Origin: Dehalococcoidia bacterium
Lineage (GTDB): Bacteria; Chloroflexota; Dehalococcoidia; UBA2979
NCBI GenBank assembly: GCA_018700215.1
Contig: JABIST010000339.1
Coordinates: forward strand, 1 to 9,317
DNA: 9,317 nucleotides
Direction: 5' to 3'
Shown here in pieces: positions 1 through 5,789 of this stretch. Positions within the stretch are counted from its first letter, which is position 1; each line of letters starts with the position of its first letter. Under the pieces are notes generated by a model. It did no database searches, had not been told where the DNA came from, and saw only the letters and a program-made list of their open reading frames with translations. A program made the translations under genes and the position numbers.

Positions 1-1
1 C

Positions 2-640
2 CTCTGGGGTTTCCTCTCGGGACTGCTGATCAACCTGACGACACGCCGCCGCCCGACGATTGGTGCGGACGCGGCGATCGGCATCATCACCACCGCCAGC
101 TTCGCGCTCGGCATCGCGCTGATCTCGCGCTACCGCACCTTCACGAGGAGCTTCGACGCGGCGCTGTTTGGCGACATCCTCGGCGTGAGCGACGGCGACC
201 TCCTGGCGATCGCGCTGGTGGCGGTGCTGGTCGTGGTCGTGGTGATGCTGAGCTACCGCCAGCTCCTGTTCATCACCTTCGACCCCGATGTGGCGCGCTT
301 CTTCGGCGTGCCGACCGGCTGGATGGACGCGCTGTTCTCGCTGGCGCTGGCTGGCACGGTGGTGGTTTCGATGCAGGTGTTGGGCGTGACGATGATCGCC
401 GCCGCGATCGTGATCCCGCCGATCGTTGGGCGGCTGCTGACTGACTCGTTCCATCGGATGGTGCTGATCTCGGTGGTGACCGGCGCGGCGAGCGGCCTGC
501 TGGGCATCTATGTGAGCTGGTACGCCGATGTCTCCTCGGGCGCGACGGTGGTGTTGGTCGCGGTCGGCTTCTTCGTCGTGGCGCTCGCGTACTCCTCGTG
601 GCGTGGCCGGACGCCGCGCCTCGGCGGGATGCACGCGTAG
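2..640 (+). CDS. Metal ABC transporter permease, ABC-3 (ZnuB/MntB) family, 5' end outside window
   Basis: Membrane subunit of an ABC importer for divalent metal (zinc, manganese or iron). It would pair with an ATPase and a periplasmic or lipoprotein binding protein that should lie upstream of the window. The frame is open from base 2, so 212 C-terminal residues of a family usually about 270-290 long are present. The family-typical segment DAAIGIITTASFALGIAL lies near bases 68-121, followed by FGDILGVSDGDL, the conserved loop before the next helix. Later hydrophobic segments (LLAIALVAVLVVVVVML, GVTMIAAAIVIPPIVGRLL, ATVVLVAVGFFVVALAY) are the last membrane helices. The ATP-binding partner is not visible and the metal cannot be told from the permease. 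An internal GTG at 185 would leave out conserved sequence and is not the real start. It is followed after 80 bases by an MFS gene on the same strand. The family call is firm; the metal is unknown. Confidence 0.93.
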   Translation, partial: LWGFLSGLLINLTTRRRPTIGADAAIGIITTASFALGIALISRYRTFTRSFDAALFGDILGVSDGDLLAIALVAVLVVVVVMLSYRQLLFITFDPDVARFFGVPTGWMDALFSLALAGTVVVSMQVLGVTMIAAAIVIPPIVGRLLTDSFHRMVLISVVTGAASGLLGIYVSWYADVSSGATVVLVAVGFFVVALAYSSWRGRTPRLGGMHA

Positions 641-682
641 AGGAGCGGTCGGTTCGCTCGAAGTAGGTCGGCGCGAGAGGAT

Positions 683-733
683 GGCGGCTCAACCGTCCGC
701 CCTCGGAGAGGCCTTGCCTGGTGCTGAGCCGCC
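683..733 (+). repeat. 9-bp inverted repeat bracketing the MFS ribosome binding site and start codon
   Basis: GGCGGCTCA at 683-691 is perfectly complementary to TGAGCCGCC at 725-733. The 33-base loop holds the Shine-Dalgarno (705-711) and the GTG start (721). The right arm lies in codons 2-5 of the MFS gene. A competing 5-bp hairpin, GGCGG 683-687 with CCGCC 697-701, is also possible. The repeat is seen directly; any effect on translation is inference. Confidence 0.45.
705..711 (+). promoter_or_regulatory. Ribosome binding site that fixes the GTG start of the MFS gene
   Basis: GGAGAGG ends 9 bases before the GTG at 721. No ATG nearby in this frame has a comparable site, so it decides for the GTG start. 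Confidence 0.7.
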
Positions 734-1938
734 CGTTCCTGACGCTCGCATTTGCGATGTTCACGGCGATGATGGGCATCGGCATGGTGACGCCGATCCT
801 GCCGGTCTACGCTGAGGCGCAAGGTGCGTCGGGTTACGAAATCGGGCTCGCCTTCTCCTCGTTCGCCATCGTGCAGCTCTTCATCAGCCCGTTCGCCGGG
901 AGGATTGCGGACCGCTACGGACGCAAGCTGTTCATCGTCATCGGGCTCGCTTCGTACGTGGTGACCGCGCTCGGCTGGTACTACACAGACACCGTGTTCT
1001 GGACGATCGCGTTCCGGGCGTTCTCCGGCATCGGCTCGGCCCTGATCTTCGCGCTGCCACAGGCGTACGTGGGCGACCTCGCTCCCGAGGGCTTCGAGGG
1101 GCGCTACATGGGCGCGTTCGGCATCTTCATCGCCTCCGGCTTTGGCGTGGGGCCGCTGCTGGCGGGAATCATCCGCGACCAGTACGACATCGCCACCGTC
1201 TTCATCAGCATGGCGGTGATGTTCACCGCTGCATCCACGGCAGTGGCGGTGCTGCTGCCGAAGTCGAAGCGGATCCGCACCGGGGGTATCGACCAGCCGC
1301 CGGCGGTGCCGTGGTCGACGATTCTGAAACATCCGTACGTGCAGGGCCTCTACCTGGTGGGAACGTCGCTTGCGTTCGCGATGGGGGCGAGTTTCACGTT
1401 CGTCGCGATCTACCTTGAGGAAGAATTCGCGGCGACCGCGACAATGGTCGGCGCTGTGCTGGCGGTACAGCAGGTGACGAACGGCGCGATGCAGCCGCTC
1501 TCCGGCATGCTGGCGGATCGACTCAACCGACGGGCGCTGATCCTTGGTGGAGCGATATTGGTTTCGATTGGCTACCTGACGCCTGCGGTCGTCGACGAGT
1601 ACTGGCTGATCCTCGTGGGCTTCATGCTCGGCGTCGGCATCGGCAGTTCGATCGCGCAGGTGTCGACGCAGGCGCTGCAGGTGGACATCGGACGCGGGCT
1701 GGGGATGGCGACGGTGATGAGCCTGCAGTCGACCTCGTTTGGCTCGGGCGTGCTGATGGGATCGATGCTCACCGGCATCGTCGCCGATGCAGTCGGCACA
1801 CGTTGGGTATTCATCGTGGCGTCACTGGTGATCCTCGGTGGCGCGCTGGCGTTCATCCTGCGGACGGCCGGCCACCCGGTCACGCGCTTTGGCGAGCTGG
1901 AGCAGCCGCCTGCCGAGGTGGAGGCCACCTCCGGCTAG
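721..1938 (+). CDS. Major facilitator superfamily transporter (probable drug/metabolite:H+ exporter)
   Basis: A 405-residue secondary transporter of the inner membrane with about 12 hydrophobic segments in two halves. The first half carries MFS motif A between helices 2 and 3 (GRIADRYGRK, residues 60-69). A degenerate copy sits at the matching place in the second half (GMLADRLNRR, 262-271). The helix-5 stretch GFGVGPLLAG (140-149) resembles motif C of proton-coupled drug antiporters, which points to export rather than uptake. A hydrophilic loop at about 180-200 separates the halves. Length is typical of 12-helix MFS exporters. GTG is chosen as start because GGAGAGG lies 9 bases upstream and the first helix begins at once. 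It lies 80 bases after the metal permease and 79 before a hotdog protein gene on the same strand, so co-transcription is possible. Substrate cannot be read from the sequence. Confidence 0.92.
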   Translation: MLSRPFLTLAFAMFTAMMGIGMVTPILPVYAEAQGASGYEIGLAFSSFAIVQLFISPFAGRIADRYGRKLFIVIGLASYVVTALGWYYTDTVFWTIAFRAFSGIGSALIFALPQAYVGDLAPEGFEGRYMGAFGIFIASGFGVGPLLAGIIRDQYDIATVFISMAVMFTAASTAVAVLLPKSKRIRTGGIDQPPAVPWSTILKHPYVQGLYLVGTSLAFAMGASFTFVAIYLEEEFAATATMVGAVLAVQQVTNGAMQPLSGMLADRLNRRALILGGAILVSIGYLTPAVVDEYWLILVGFMLGVGIGSSIAQVSTQALQVDIGRGLGMATVMSLQSTSFGSGVLMGSMLTGIVADAVGTRWVFIVASLVILGGALAFILRTAGHPVTRFGELEQPPAEVEATSG

Positions 1939-1942
1939 CTGT

Positions 1943-1974
1943 CGGGCACCCTCGGACAGGCTGTCCTGCGTGCC
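1943..1974 (+). repeat. Nested inverted repeats after the MFS gene
   Basis: GGACAG (1954-1959) and CTGTCC (1961-1966) form a perfect palindrome around one base. They are enclosed by GGCAC (1945-1949) and GTGCC (1970-1974). CTGTC at 1939-1943 can also pair with GACAG at 1955-1959. There is no T-run, so a classical terminator is unlikely. It could be an operator or a weak processing structure. Confidence 0.35.
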
Positions 1975-1985
1975 GAACCCGGGTA

Positions 1986-1997
1986 CGATGCGCATCG
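1986..1997. promoter_or_regulatory. 12-bp perfect palindrome just upstream of the hotdog gene
   Basis: CGATGCGCATCG is self-complementary across all 12 bases and lies 20 bases before the chosen ATG. It overlaps an alternative in-frame ATG at 1988. It could be a repressor site; function is inferred from position only. Confidence 0.3.
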
Positions 1998-2005
1998 CGT
2001 ATATC

Positions 2006-2012
2006 GAGGGGG
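2006..2012 (+). promoter_or_regulatory. Ribosome binding site that decides the hotdog gene start
   Basis: GAGGGGG lies 5 bases before the ATG at 2018. The in-frame ATG at 1988 has no comparable purine run before it, so 2018 is preferred. Confidence 0.6.
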
Positions 2013-2017
2013 TCAGC

Positions 2018-2920
2018 ATGTACACCGAATACGACGTTGGCGAGATTATCGAAGAAGACGGCGCGCTCTACACGCCGTTCTATGAGGTGGTGAACGTCCA
2101 CGCCAATCAGGCGGGGGCAGTCCAGAGCGACGAGACGGCAAAGAAGGTTGGCTTCCAGGGCGGCGTCGTCCGAGGCACCGCGCACGTCCAGCAGCTCCCG
2201 CGCGTGTTGCTGGCCGGGTTCGGCCAGCGCTGGTTCGAGGTCGGCGGCTTCGCGGCGATGTTCATCAAGCCGACGTTGCACGGCGACCGGGTGCGAATTG
2301 GTCTACAGGCGCCCGAGGAGGGCGGCGCGGACGAGCAGGTGCAGCTCTGGGTGGAGCGCGAAGACGGCCTGCACCTCGTGAATGGCACCGCACAGCTCGG
2401 CGATCCGAAGGGCGCATCACTCGCTCGGCAGATGGTGTTGAACACGCACGGCGCGGACGACTGCCGCATCCTCGCGGGCCGCGAGGTGGGCATGGTGACC
2501 GATCGCGTTGAGGTGCGGCTGGACAGCGTGAAGCTGGCGGACGAGCCCTCGATGCCGATGGCGCCGGCGGAGTGGTACACGACCGCGTCACCGTGGGGCG
2601 GGCCGATCGCGAGTCCGGCGTTCGTGCCAAACGCGGCGGGGATGTCCTCGGGCGGTCTCGGTCTGAGCACCGAGGGCGTGGTGAGCATGCTCGGCTCGCA
2701 GGAAGTGAAGTACGAAGCAGGGCCGGTCTTCCTGGATCACGACTACGTGAGTGAGAGCGAGCTGGTGGCGATCGGTTCGTCGCCGAAGTCCGAGTACTCG
2801 TGGCACGAATCGCGGCTGTTGGAGCCAGACGGCACGCTGGTCGCGAAGACGCTGACGCAGATGCGGCACCTCAAGAAGTCGTCGCCGCTGTGGGTGGATG
2901 AGTTCCCGCCCGAGGGCTAA
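2018..2920 (+). CDS. Double-hotdog MaoC-like protein, probable acyl-CoA dehydratase/thioesterase relative
   Basis: A soluble 300-residue protein that reads as two hotdog domains. The N-terminal one spans about residues 15-130. Its hallmark is the helix-turn region VGFQGGVVRGT (44-54), as in MaoC-type hydratases (AGF..P..HG), followed by strand FIKPTLHGDRVRI (82-94). The C-terminal one spans about 155-290, with WYTTASPWGGPIASP (186-200) and a closing strand near SEYSWHESRLL (258-268). Aligned on AKKVGF, the hydratase Asp falls on Asn30 and the catalytic His on Val35, so the textbook dyad of (R)-enoyl-CoA hydratases is missing. It may be a non-catalytic partner, use other residues, or bind a different acyl ligand. 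The start at 2018 follows a good ribosome site; the frame stays open upstream to 1838 but overlaps the MFS gene. Fold call is fairly sure, reaction unknown. Confidence 0.85.
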   Translation: MYTEYDVGEIIEEDGALYTPFYEVVNVHANQAGAVQSDETAKKVGFQGGVVRGTAHVQQLPRVLLAGFGQRWFEVGGFAAMFIKPTLHGDRVRIGLQAPEEGGADEQVQLWVEREDGLHLVNGTAQLGDPKGASLARQMVLNTHGADDCRILAGREVGMVTDRVEVRLDSVKLADEPSMPMAPAEWYTTASPWGGPIASPAFVPNAAGMSSGGLGLSTEGVVSMLGSQEVKYEAGPVFLDHDYVSESELVAIGSSPKSEYSWHESRLLEPDGTLVAKTLTQMRHLKKSSPLWVDEFPPEG

Positions 2921-2923
2921 TCG

Positions 2924-2978
2924 TGGTTGAGCTAGTTGGGACCTGATGCGTTCAACGCTGGTTGAGCGTTACGGTTGA
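2924..2978 (+). repeat. Direct and inverted repeats upstream of the DAHP synthase gene
   Basis: TGGTTGAGC occurs at 2924-2932 and again at 2959-2967, exactly 35 bases apart. GGTTGA recurs at 2973-2978. AACGCT (2954-2959) and AGCGTT (2965-2970) form a perfect 6-bp inverted repeat around GGTTG. This 108-base gap is where a promoter and an amino-acid-responsive operator for DAHP synthase would be expected. No convincing -35/-10 pair is seen, and no T-run to make the hairpin a terminator. Confidence 0.4.
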
Positions 2979-3028
2979 TATTGCCTGGCGACCCCCAGAA
3001 CACCCGCCGGGAGACTCAGGATCTCGTG

Positions 3029-4102
3029 ATGCCCCCACAAACGAGCGATCTTCACATTGCCAGCACGGAACCACTGGTCACACCGTCCGAGCTGGCTCAC
3101 GAATTACCGGCTACCGAGCAGCAGCATCAGTCGGTGTTGTCCGGTCGCTCGCAGATTCAGGACATCCTCGAAGGCCGCGACCAGCGGCTCGCCGTGATCG
3201 TCGGGCCGTGCTCGATTCACGACGAACGAGCAGCGCTGGAGTATGCCGAGCGCCTCGCGCGCCTCGCCGAGGACGTGAAGGATCAGCTGCTGATCGTGAT
3301 GCGCGTCTACTTCGAGAAGCCGCGCACGACGGTGGGCTGGAAGGGCCTGGTCTACGACCCGGACCTGGACGGCAGCCTGGACATCAGCTCTGGGCTGCAC
3401 CGCGCTCGCAAGCTGCTGCTGGACGTGACCGGTATGGGCCTGCCCGCCGGCACCGAGTTCCTGGACCCGATCGTGCCGCAGTACCTCGCGGACCTGATTT
3501 CGTGGACCGCGATTGGCGCGCGCACAACTGAGAGCCAGACGCATCGCCAGATGGCGAGCGGGCTGAGCATGGCGGTGGGCTTCAAGAATCGCACGGACGG
3601 CAACGCGCAGGTGGCGGTGGACGCGCTGATCGCCTCGCAGGCGCCGCAGGCATTTCTGGGTATCGACCAGGATGGTCGGAACTGCGTCATGCACACCACC
3701 GGCAACCCGTACGGCCACATGGTGCTGCGCGGCGGCCAGGCCGGGACCAACTTCGATGGCGAAGCGATTGCCGCAGCGCAGGCGCAGCTTGAGAAGGCCG
3801 GCCTGCGTCCGCAGGTGATGGTGGATTGCAGCCACGCGAACTCCGCGAAGGACCACACGCGCCAATCGATCGCGTTCCGCGACGTGATTCAACAGCGCGC
3901 CGGGGGCAGCGAGGGCATCATTGGCCTGATGCTGGAGAGCCACCTGTTCGCCGGGAACCAGTCGCTGGACTCGGGCGAGCTGCGCTACGGCGTGTCAGTG
4001 ACGGACGCCTGCATCGACTGGGGCGAGACCGAGACGCTGCTGAACGAGGCGGCAGAGTCACTGGCTGGCTCACGCACACTGGAGCCGGTCAGCGGCGACT
4101 AG
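3029..4102 (+). CDS. 3-deoxy-7-phosphoheptulonate (DAHP) synthase, type I alpha, AroG/F/H family
   Basis: Condenses phosphoenolpyruvate with erythrose 4-phosphate to DAHP, the first step of the shikimate pathway to aromatic amino acids, in the cytoplasm. The protein is 357 residues (E. coli AroG is 350), and its numbering matches AroG almost exactly. Metal ligands are Cys61 (VGPCSIHD), His269 (CSHANS), Glu303 (LESHL) and Asp326 (VTDACID). Substrate contacts are Arg92, Lys97 (EKPRTT), Arg165 (GARTTESQ), Lys186 (GFKNRTDG) and Arg234. The N-terminal extension of about 45 residues, used for feedback inhibition in this class, is present. Pro150-Gln151 and Ser180, positions tied to inhibitor response in AroG, are kept, so feedback control is likely; which amino acid is unclear. 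ATG 3029 is chosen because CAGGA lies 7 bases upstream; a TTG at 2975 would add 18 unsupported residues. A terminator follows. Confidence 0.96.
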   Translation: MPPQTSDLHIASTEPLVTPSELAHELPATEQQHQSVLSGRSQIQDILEGRDQRLAVIVGPCSIHDERAALEYAERLARLAEDVKDQLLIVMRVYFEKPRTTVGWKGLVYDPDLDGSLDISSGLHRARKLLLDVTGMGLPAGTEFLDPIVPQYLADLISWTAIGARTTESQTHRQMASGLSMAVGFKNRTDGNAQVAVDALIASQAPQAFLGIDQDGRNCVMHTTGNPYGHMVLRGGQAGTNFDGEAIAAAQAQLEKAGLRPQVMVDCSHANSAKDHTRQSIAFRDVIQQRAGGSEGIIGLMLESHLFAGNQSLDSGELRYGVSVTDACIDWGETETLLNEAAESLAGSRTLEPVSGD

Positions 4103-4123
4103 CGCTGGCATGACCTCGATCTC

Positions 4124-4150
4124 AACGGCCCCGCGCGAGCGGGGCCGTTT
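4124..4150 (+). terminator. Rho-independent-type terminator after DAHP synthase
   Basis: AACGGCCCCGC (4124-4134) pairs perfectly with GCGGGGCCGTT (4139-4149), an 11-bp stem closed by the GNRA loop GCGA. It is followed by only a short T tail (4148-4150) before GCG. It lies 21 bases after the DAHP synthase stop and 26 bases before the convergent gpmA end, so it may serve both strands. The short T tail suggests it may be imperfect or help by convergence. Confidence 0.8.
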
Positions 4151-4175
4151 GCGTATGTGTCGACGTGCCTCGTGA

Positions 4176-4928
4176 CTATCGAGTCGCGGCCTGTGCTGCG
4201 ACGGCTGCTGCTGCTGCCGCGGCGGCTTCGTCGCCACCGAGGTAGTGGTGGCCGAGGACGTTCATGTCGTCGTCAAATTCGTAGATCAATGGCATGCCGG
4301 TGGGGATGTTCAGCTCGCTGATCTCATCGTCGGGGATGTTGTCCAGATGCTTGATCAGCGCCCGGAGGCTGTTGCCGTGGGCGGCAATCAGCACGCGGGC
4401 GCCACCTTCGATGCAGGGGACGATCTGCTCGTTCCAGTAGGGGAGGACGCGGGCCATCGTGTCCTGGAGCGACTCGGAAGCTGGCGTCGCCTCGGGCAGA
4501 CCGACGCTGGAGTAGCGGCGGTCGAAGCGCGGGTGGCGCTCATCGTTGTCATCGAGCGCGGGCGGTGGCGTGTCGAAACTGCGGCGCCAGAGGTAGACCT
4601 GATCCTCGCCGTGCTTCTCGGCGGTCTCGGCCTTGTTCAGGCCCGCCAGTGCGCCGTAGTGGCGTTCGTTGAGACGCCACGAGCGCTCGACCGGGACCCA
4701 CATCTGCTCCAGTTCGTCGAGCGCGATCCAGAGTGTGCGAATCGCACGCTTCAGCACCGAGGTGAAGGCGTAGTCGAACTCGAAGCCGGCCTCGCGGAGC
4801 TGCTGTCCGGCGGTGAGCGCTTCGGTGCGCCCCTGCTCGGAGAGGTCGACGTCGACCCAGCCGGTGAAGCGGTTCTCGTGGTTCCAGAGGCTCTGGCCGT
4901 GGCGTAGTAGGACGACCTGATGGGTCAT
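4176..4928 (-). CDS. gpmA: 2,3-bisphosphoglycerate-dependent phosphoglycerate mutase
   Basis: Interconverts 3- and 2-phosphoglycerate in glycolysis and gluconeogenesis, in the cytoplasm, through a phosphohistidine intermediate. It is 250 residues, the same length as E. coli GpmA. Visible signatures are LLRHGQSLWNHENRFTGW (7-24) with catalytic His10, Arg61 in SVLKRAIRT, the proton donor Glu88 in RLNERHYGALAGLNKAE, WRRSFDTPPP (114-123), and His184 in AAHGNSLRALIKHLDN. The C-terminus after YLGGD is an alanine run (EAAAAAAAAVAAQAATR). GpmA enzymes have a flexible Ala-rich tail that closes over the active site, but here the lysines usual in the tail are missing. The ATG at 4928 has GGAG 7 bases upstream (4936-4939). 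The gene ends facing DAHP synthase across the shared terminator and has its own structured 191-base leader. Confidence 0.97.
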   Translation of the reverse strand: MTHQVVLLRHGQSLWNHENRFTGWVDVDLSEQGRTEALTAGQQLREAGFEFDYAFTSVLKRAIRTLWIALDELEQMWVPVERSWRLNERHYGALAGLNKAETAEKHGEDQVYLWRRSFDTPPPALDDNDERHPRFDRRYSSVGLPEATPASESLQDTMARVLPYWNEQIVPCIEGGARVLIAAHGNSLRALIKHLDNIPDDEISELNIPTGMPLIYEFDDDMNVLGHHYLGGDEAAAAAAAAVAAQAATR

Positions 4929-5119
4929 GACGATGCTCCGGTGGACTCCCCGCCGCCGGTCGCTCCGGCGCAGTCTCCAGTGTCTCGGGAGTCGCGCTGC
5001 CTCGCAACGTTGGGACTGGACGCAGCAAGGCCCGCACCATCTGGTGCGGGCCTTGCTGGGCGCCCGAGGCGGGTTGAGCGCCGGGCTCGGGAGTCGCAGT
5101 GACTCCTCGGGAGTGTGGC
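4929..5119 (-). promoter_or_regulatory. Structured leader between the secreted-protein gene and gpmA
   Basis: Within these 191 bases without a gene, CTCGGGAGT occurs three times (4984-4992, 5086-5094, 5106-5114); the first two copies extend to a shared 12-mer ending in CGC. GACTCCC (4944-4950) is complementary to GGGAGTC at both 4987-4993 and 5089-5095, giving alternative stems. CGCCGG (4954-4959) pairs with CCGGCG (4965-4970). GGAGTC (5090-5095) pairs with GACTCC (5101-5106). The gpmA ribosome site lies 4 bases below the 4944 stem. I see no convincing -35/-10. No known riboswitch class is recognised, and no tRNA or small ORF. Confidence 0.4.
5023..5058 (-). terminator. 17-bp perfect hairpin downstream of the secreted-protein gene
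   Basis: Bases 5023-5039 pair without mismatch to 5042-5058 around the two bases TC; the core is AAGGCCCGCACCA / TGGTGCGGGCCTT. It begins 61 bases after the minus-strand stop of the secreted protein, so termination of that transcript is the simplest role. The minus-strand 3' side reads CCTTGCTGCGTCC with no real T-run, so an alternative is a dispersed palindromic element or an RNA-processing structure. The stem is certain, the role is not. Confidence 0.55.
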
Positions 5120-5653
5120 TTACTGCCGCCAGGGAAGGTGGCGGCCGCCATCGACCTGGTACCAGCCGGCGCCCTGGAAGTCGAAGCGGCCCTGGCCGTG
5201 CGCCTCGAAGTGGGTCCGCGTGCGGCGGAACTCGAGCTTGATCGCCGAGCCGGAGATTTCGAAGTCGCCGTTCAGGCCGATGAAGGTGATGCTGCCGTCA
5301 TCGTTGATCCGGCGTACTCGTGCCGACACATCAATGTTGGCGTCGCCACCGATGTCCTTGACGGTCAGCGTGCCCTCGTAGGCGACGCCCTCGATCTTGC
5401 CGCGACCGGCGATCGAGACGTTGCCGATGCCGCGGGCCCGGAGCGTGTGGCCCTCGGAGAGGCGGACGACGCCGGTGTCGGTGACGCTGGGCCGGAGATC
5501 CGGTCGCACGTCGGGGCGGGTGTCGGTGACTCGGTCGCTCGCACGGGCGGTGAGCGTGCCGGGGGCGGCTGATGCGGCCGTGGGGGCGAGCGCCGCAAAC
5601 ATCACGGCGATGCCGAGGGCCGGCAGGATCAGGGTCTTTTTCCAGTTACGCAT
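5120..5653 (-). CDS. Small secreted beta-rich protein, function unknown
   Basis: A 177-residue exported protein that I cannot assign to a characterised family. Residues 1-30 are a clear Sec signal peptide: MRNWKK, a hydrophobic core to about 23, and APTAASAA with likely signal peptidase I cleavage after Ala29 or Ala30. There is no lipobox cysteine; the mature protein has no cysteine at all. A polar linker follows, with the repeated RPDVRPDLRPS (46-56). Residues 60-160 alternate hydrophobic and polar residues with many Gly-Asp/Asn-Gly turns (GIGNVSIAGRGKIEGV, GDFEISGSAIKLEF), as in a beta-sandwich or beta-helix. The C-terminus is aromatic and basic (GAGWYQVDGGRHLPWRQ). It would work outside the membrane or in the cell wall, perhaps as a surface or binding protein. 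The ATG at 5653 has a strong site, GAGGAG, 8 bases upstream (5662-5667). It stands apart from both neighbours, with its own leader. Confidence 0.85.
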   Translation of the reverse strand: MRNWKKTLILPALGIAVMFAALAPTAASAAPGTLTARASDRVTDTRPDVRPDLRPSVTDTGVVRLSEGHTLRARGIGNVSIAGRGKIEGVAYEGTLTVKDIGGDANIDVSARVRRINDDGSITFIGLNGDFEISGSAIKLEFRRTRTHFEAHGQGRFDFQGAGWYQVDGGRHLPWRQ

Positions 5654-5730
5654 TGTCTTGTCTCCTCATGCTTGGGCGGAGGGGGCTCCGCTGCTGTGGG
5701 ACGGTGTCCCGGGTTTCATGAGGTACAACG

Positions 5731-5759
5731 AGCTAACCCACGGGGCGTTTGGGTGCCAA
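5731..5759 (-). promoter_or_regulatory. Possible promoter for the secreted-protein gene
   Basis: On the minus strand, TTGGCA (5759-5754) is followed after 17 bases by TTAGCT (5736-5731). The -35 is one base off consensus, but the -10 is poor. It is placed about 80 bases before the ATG at 5653. Offered as a weak candidate only. Confidence 0.2.
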
Positions 5760-5762
5760 ACG
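5746..5762. promoter_or_regulatory. 7-bp inverted repeat, possible operator over the candidate -35
   Basis: CGTTTGG (5746-5752) and CCAAACG (5756-5762) are a perfect inverted repeat around GTG. They lie 27 bases past the end of the phosphatase gene and cover the candidate -35 of the secreted-protein gene. There is no T-run for termination on the minus strand. An operator or a weak terminator are both possible. Confidence 0.35.
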
Positions 5763-5789
5763 TAAGAATCTGAAGAAGACCGGAAGCTG

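Noticed and set aside
508..1332. 274-codon open frame on the minus strand opposite the ABC permease and MFS genes
   Set aside because: Arg/His/Glu-rich composition without any recognisable domain, and fully antisense to two well-supported membrane protein genes; a high-GC shadow frame.
1838..2017. In-frame upstream extension of the first hotdog protein
   Set aside because: It would overlap the MFS gene by 101 bases, is Arg/Ser/Pro-rich, and the ribosome site supports ATG 2018.
3104..3943. 279-codon minus-strand frame inside DAHP synthase
   Set aside because: The plus-strand frame encodes every catalytic residue of AroG; the reverse frame is low-complexity His/Arg/Ala-rich sequence.
4929..5119. 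tRNA, T-box or other known riboswitch in the gpmA leader
   Set aside because: No cloverleaf with CCA end or T-loop, and no T-box TGGNACC core; the stems do not match any class I know.
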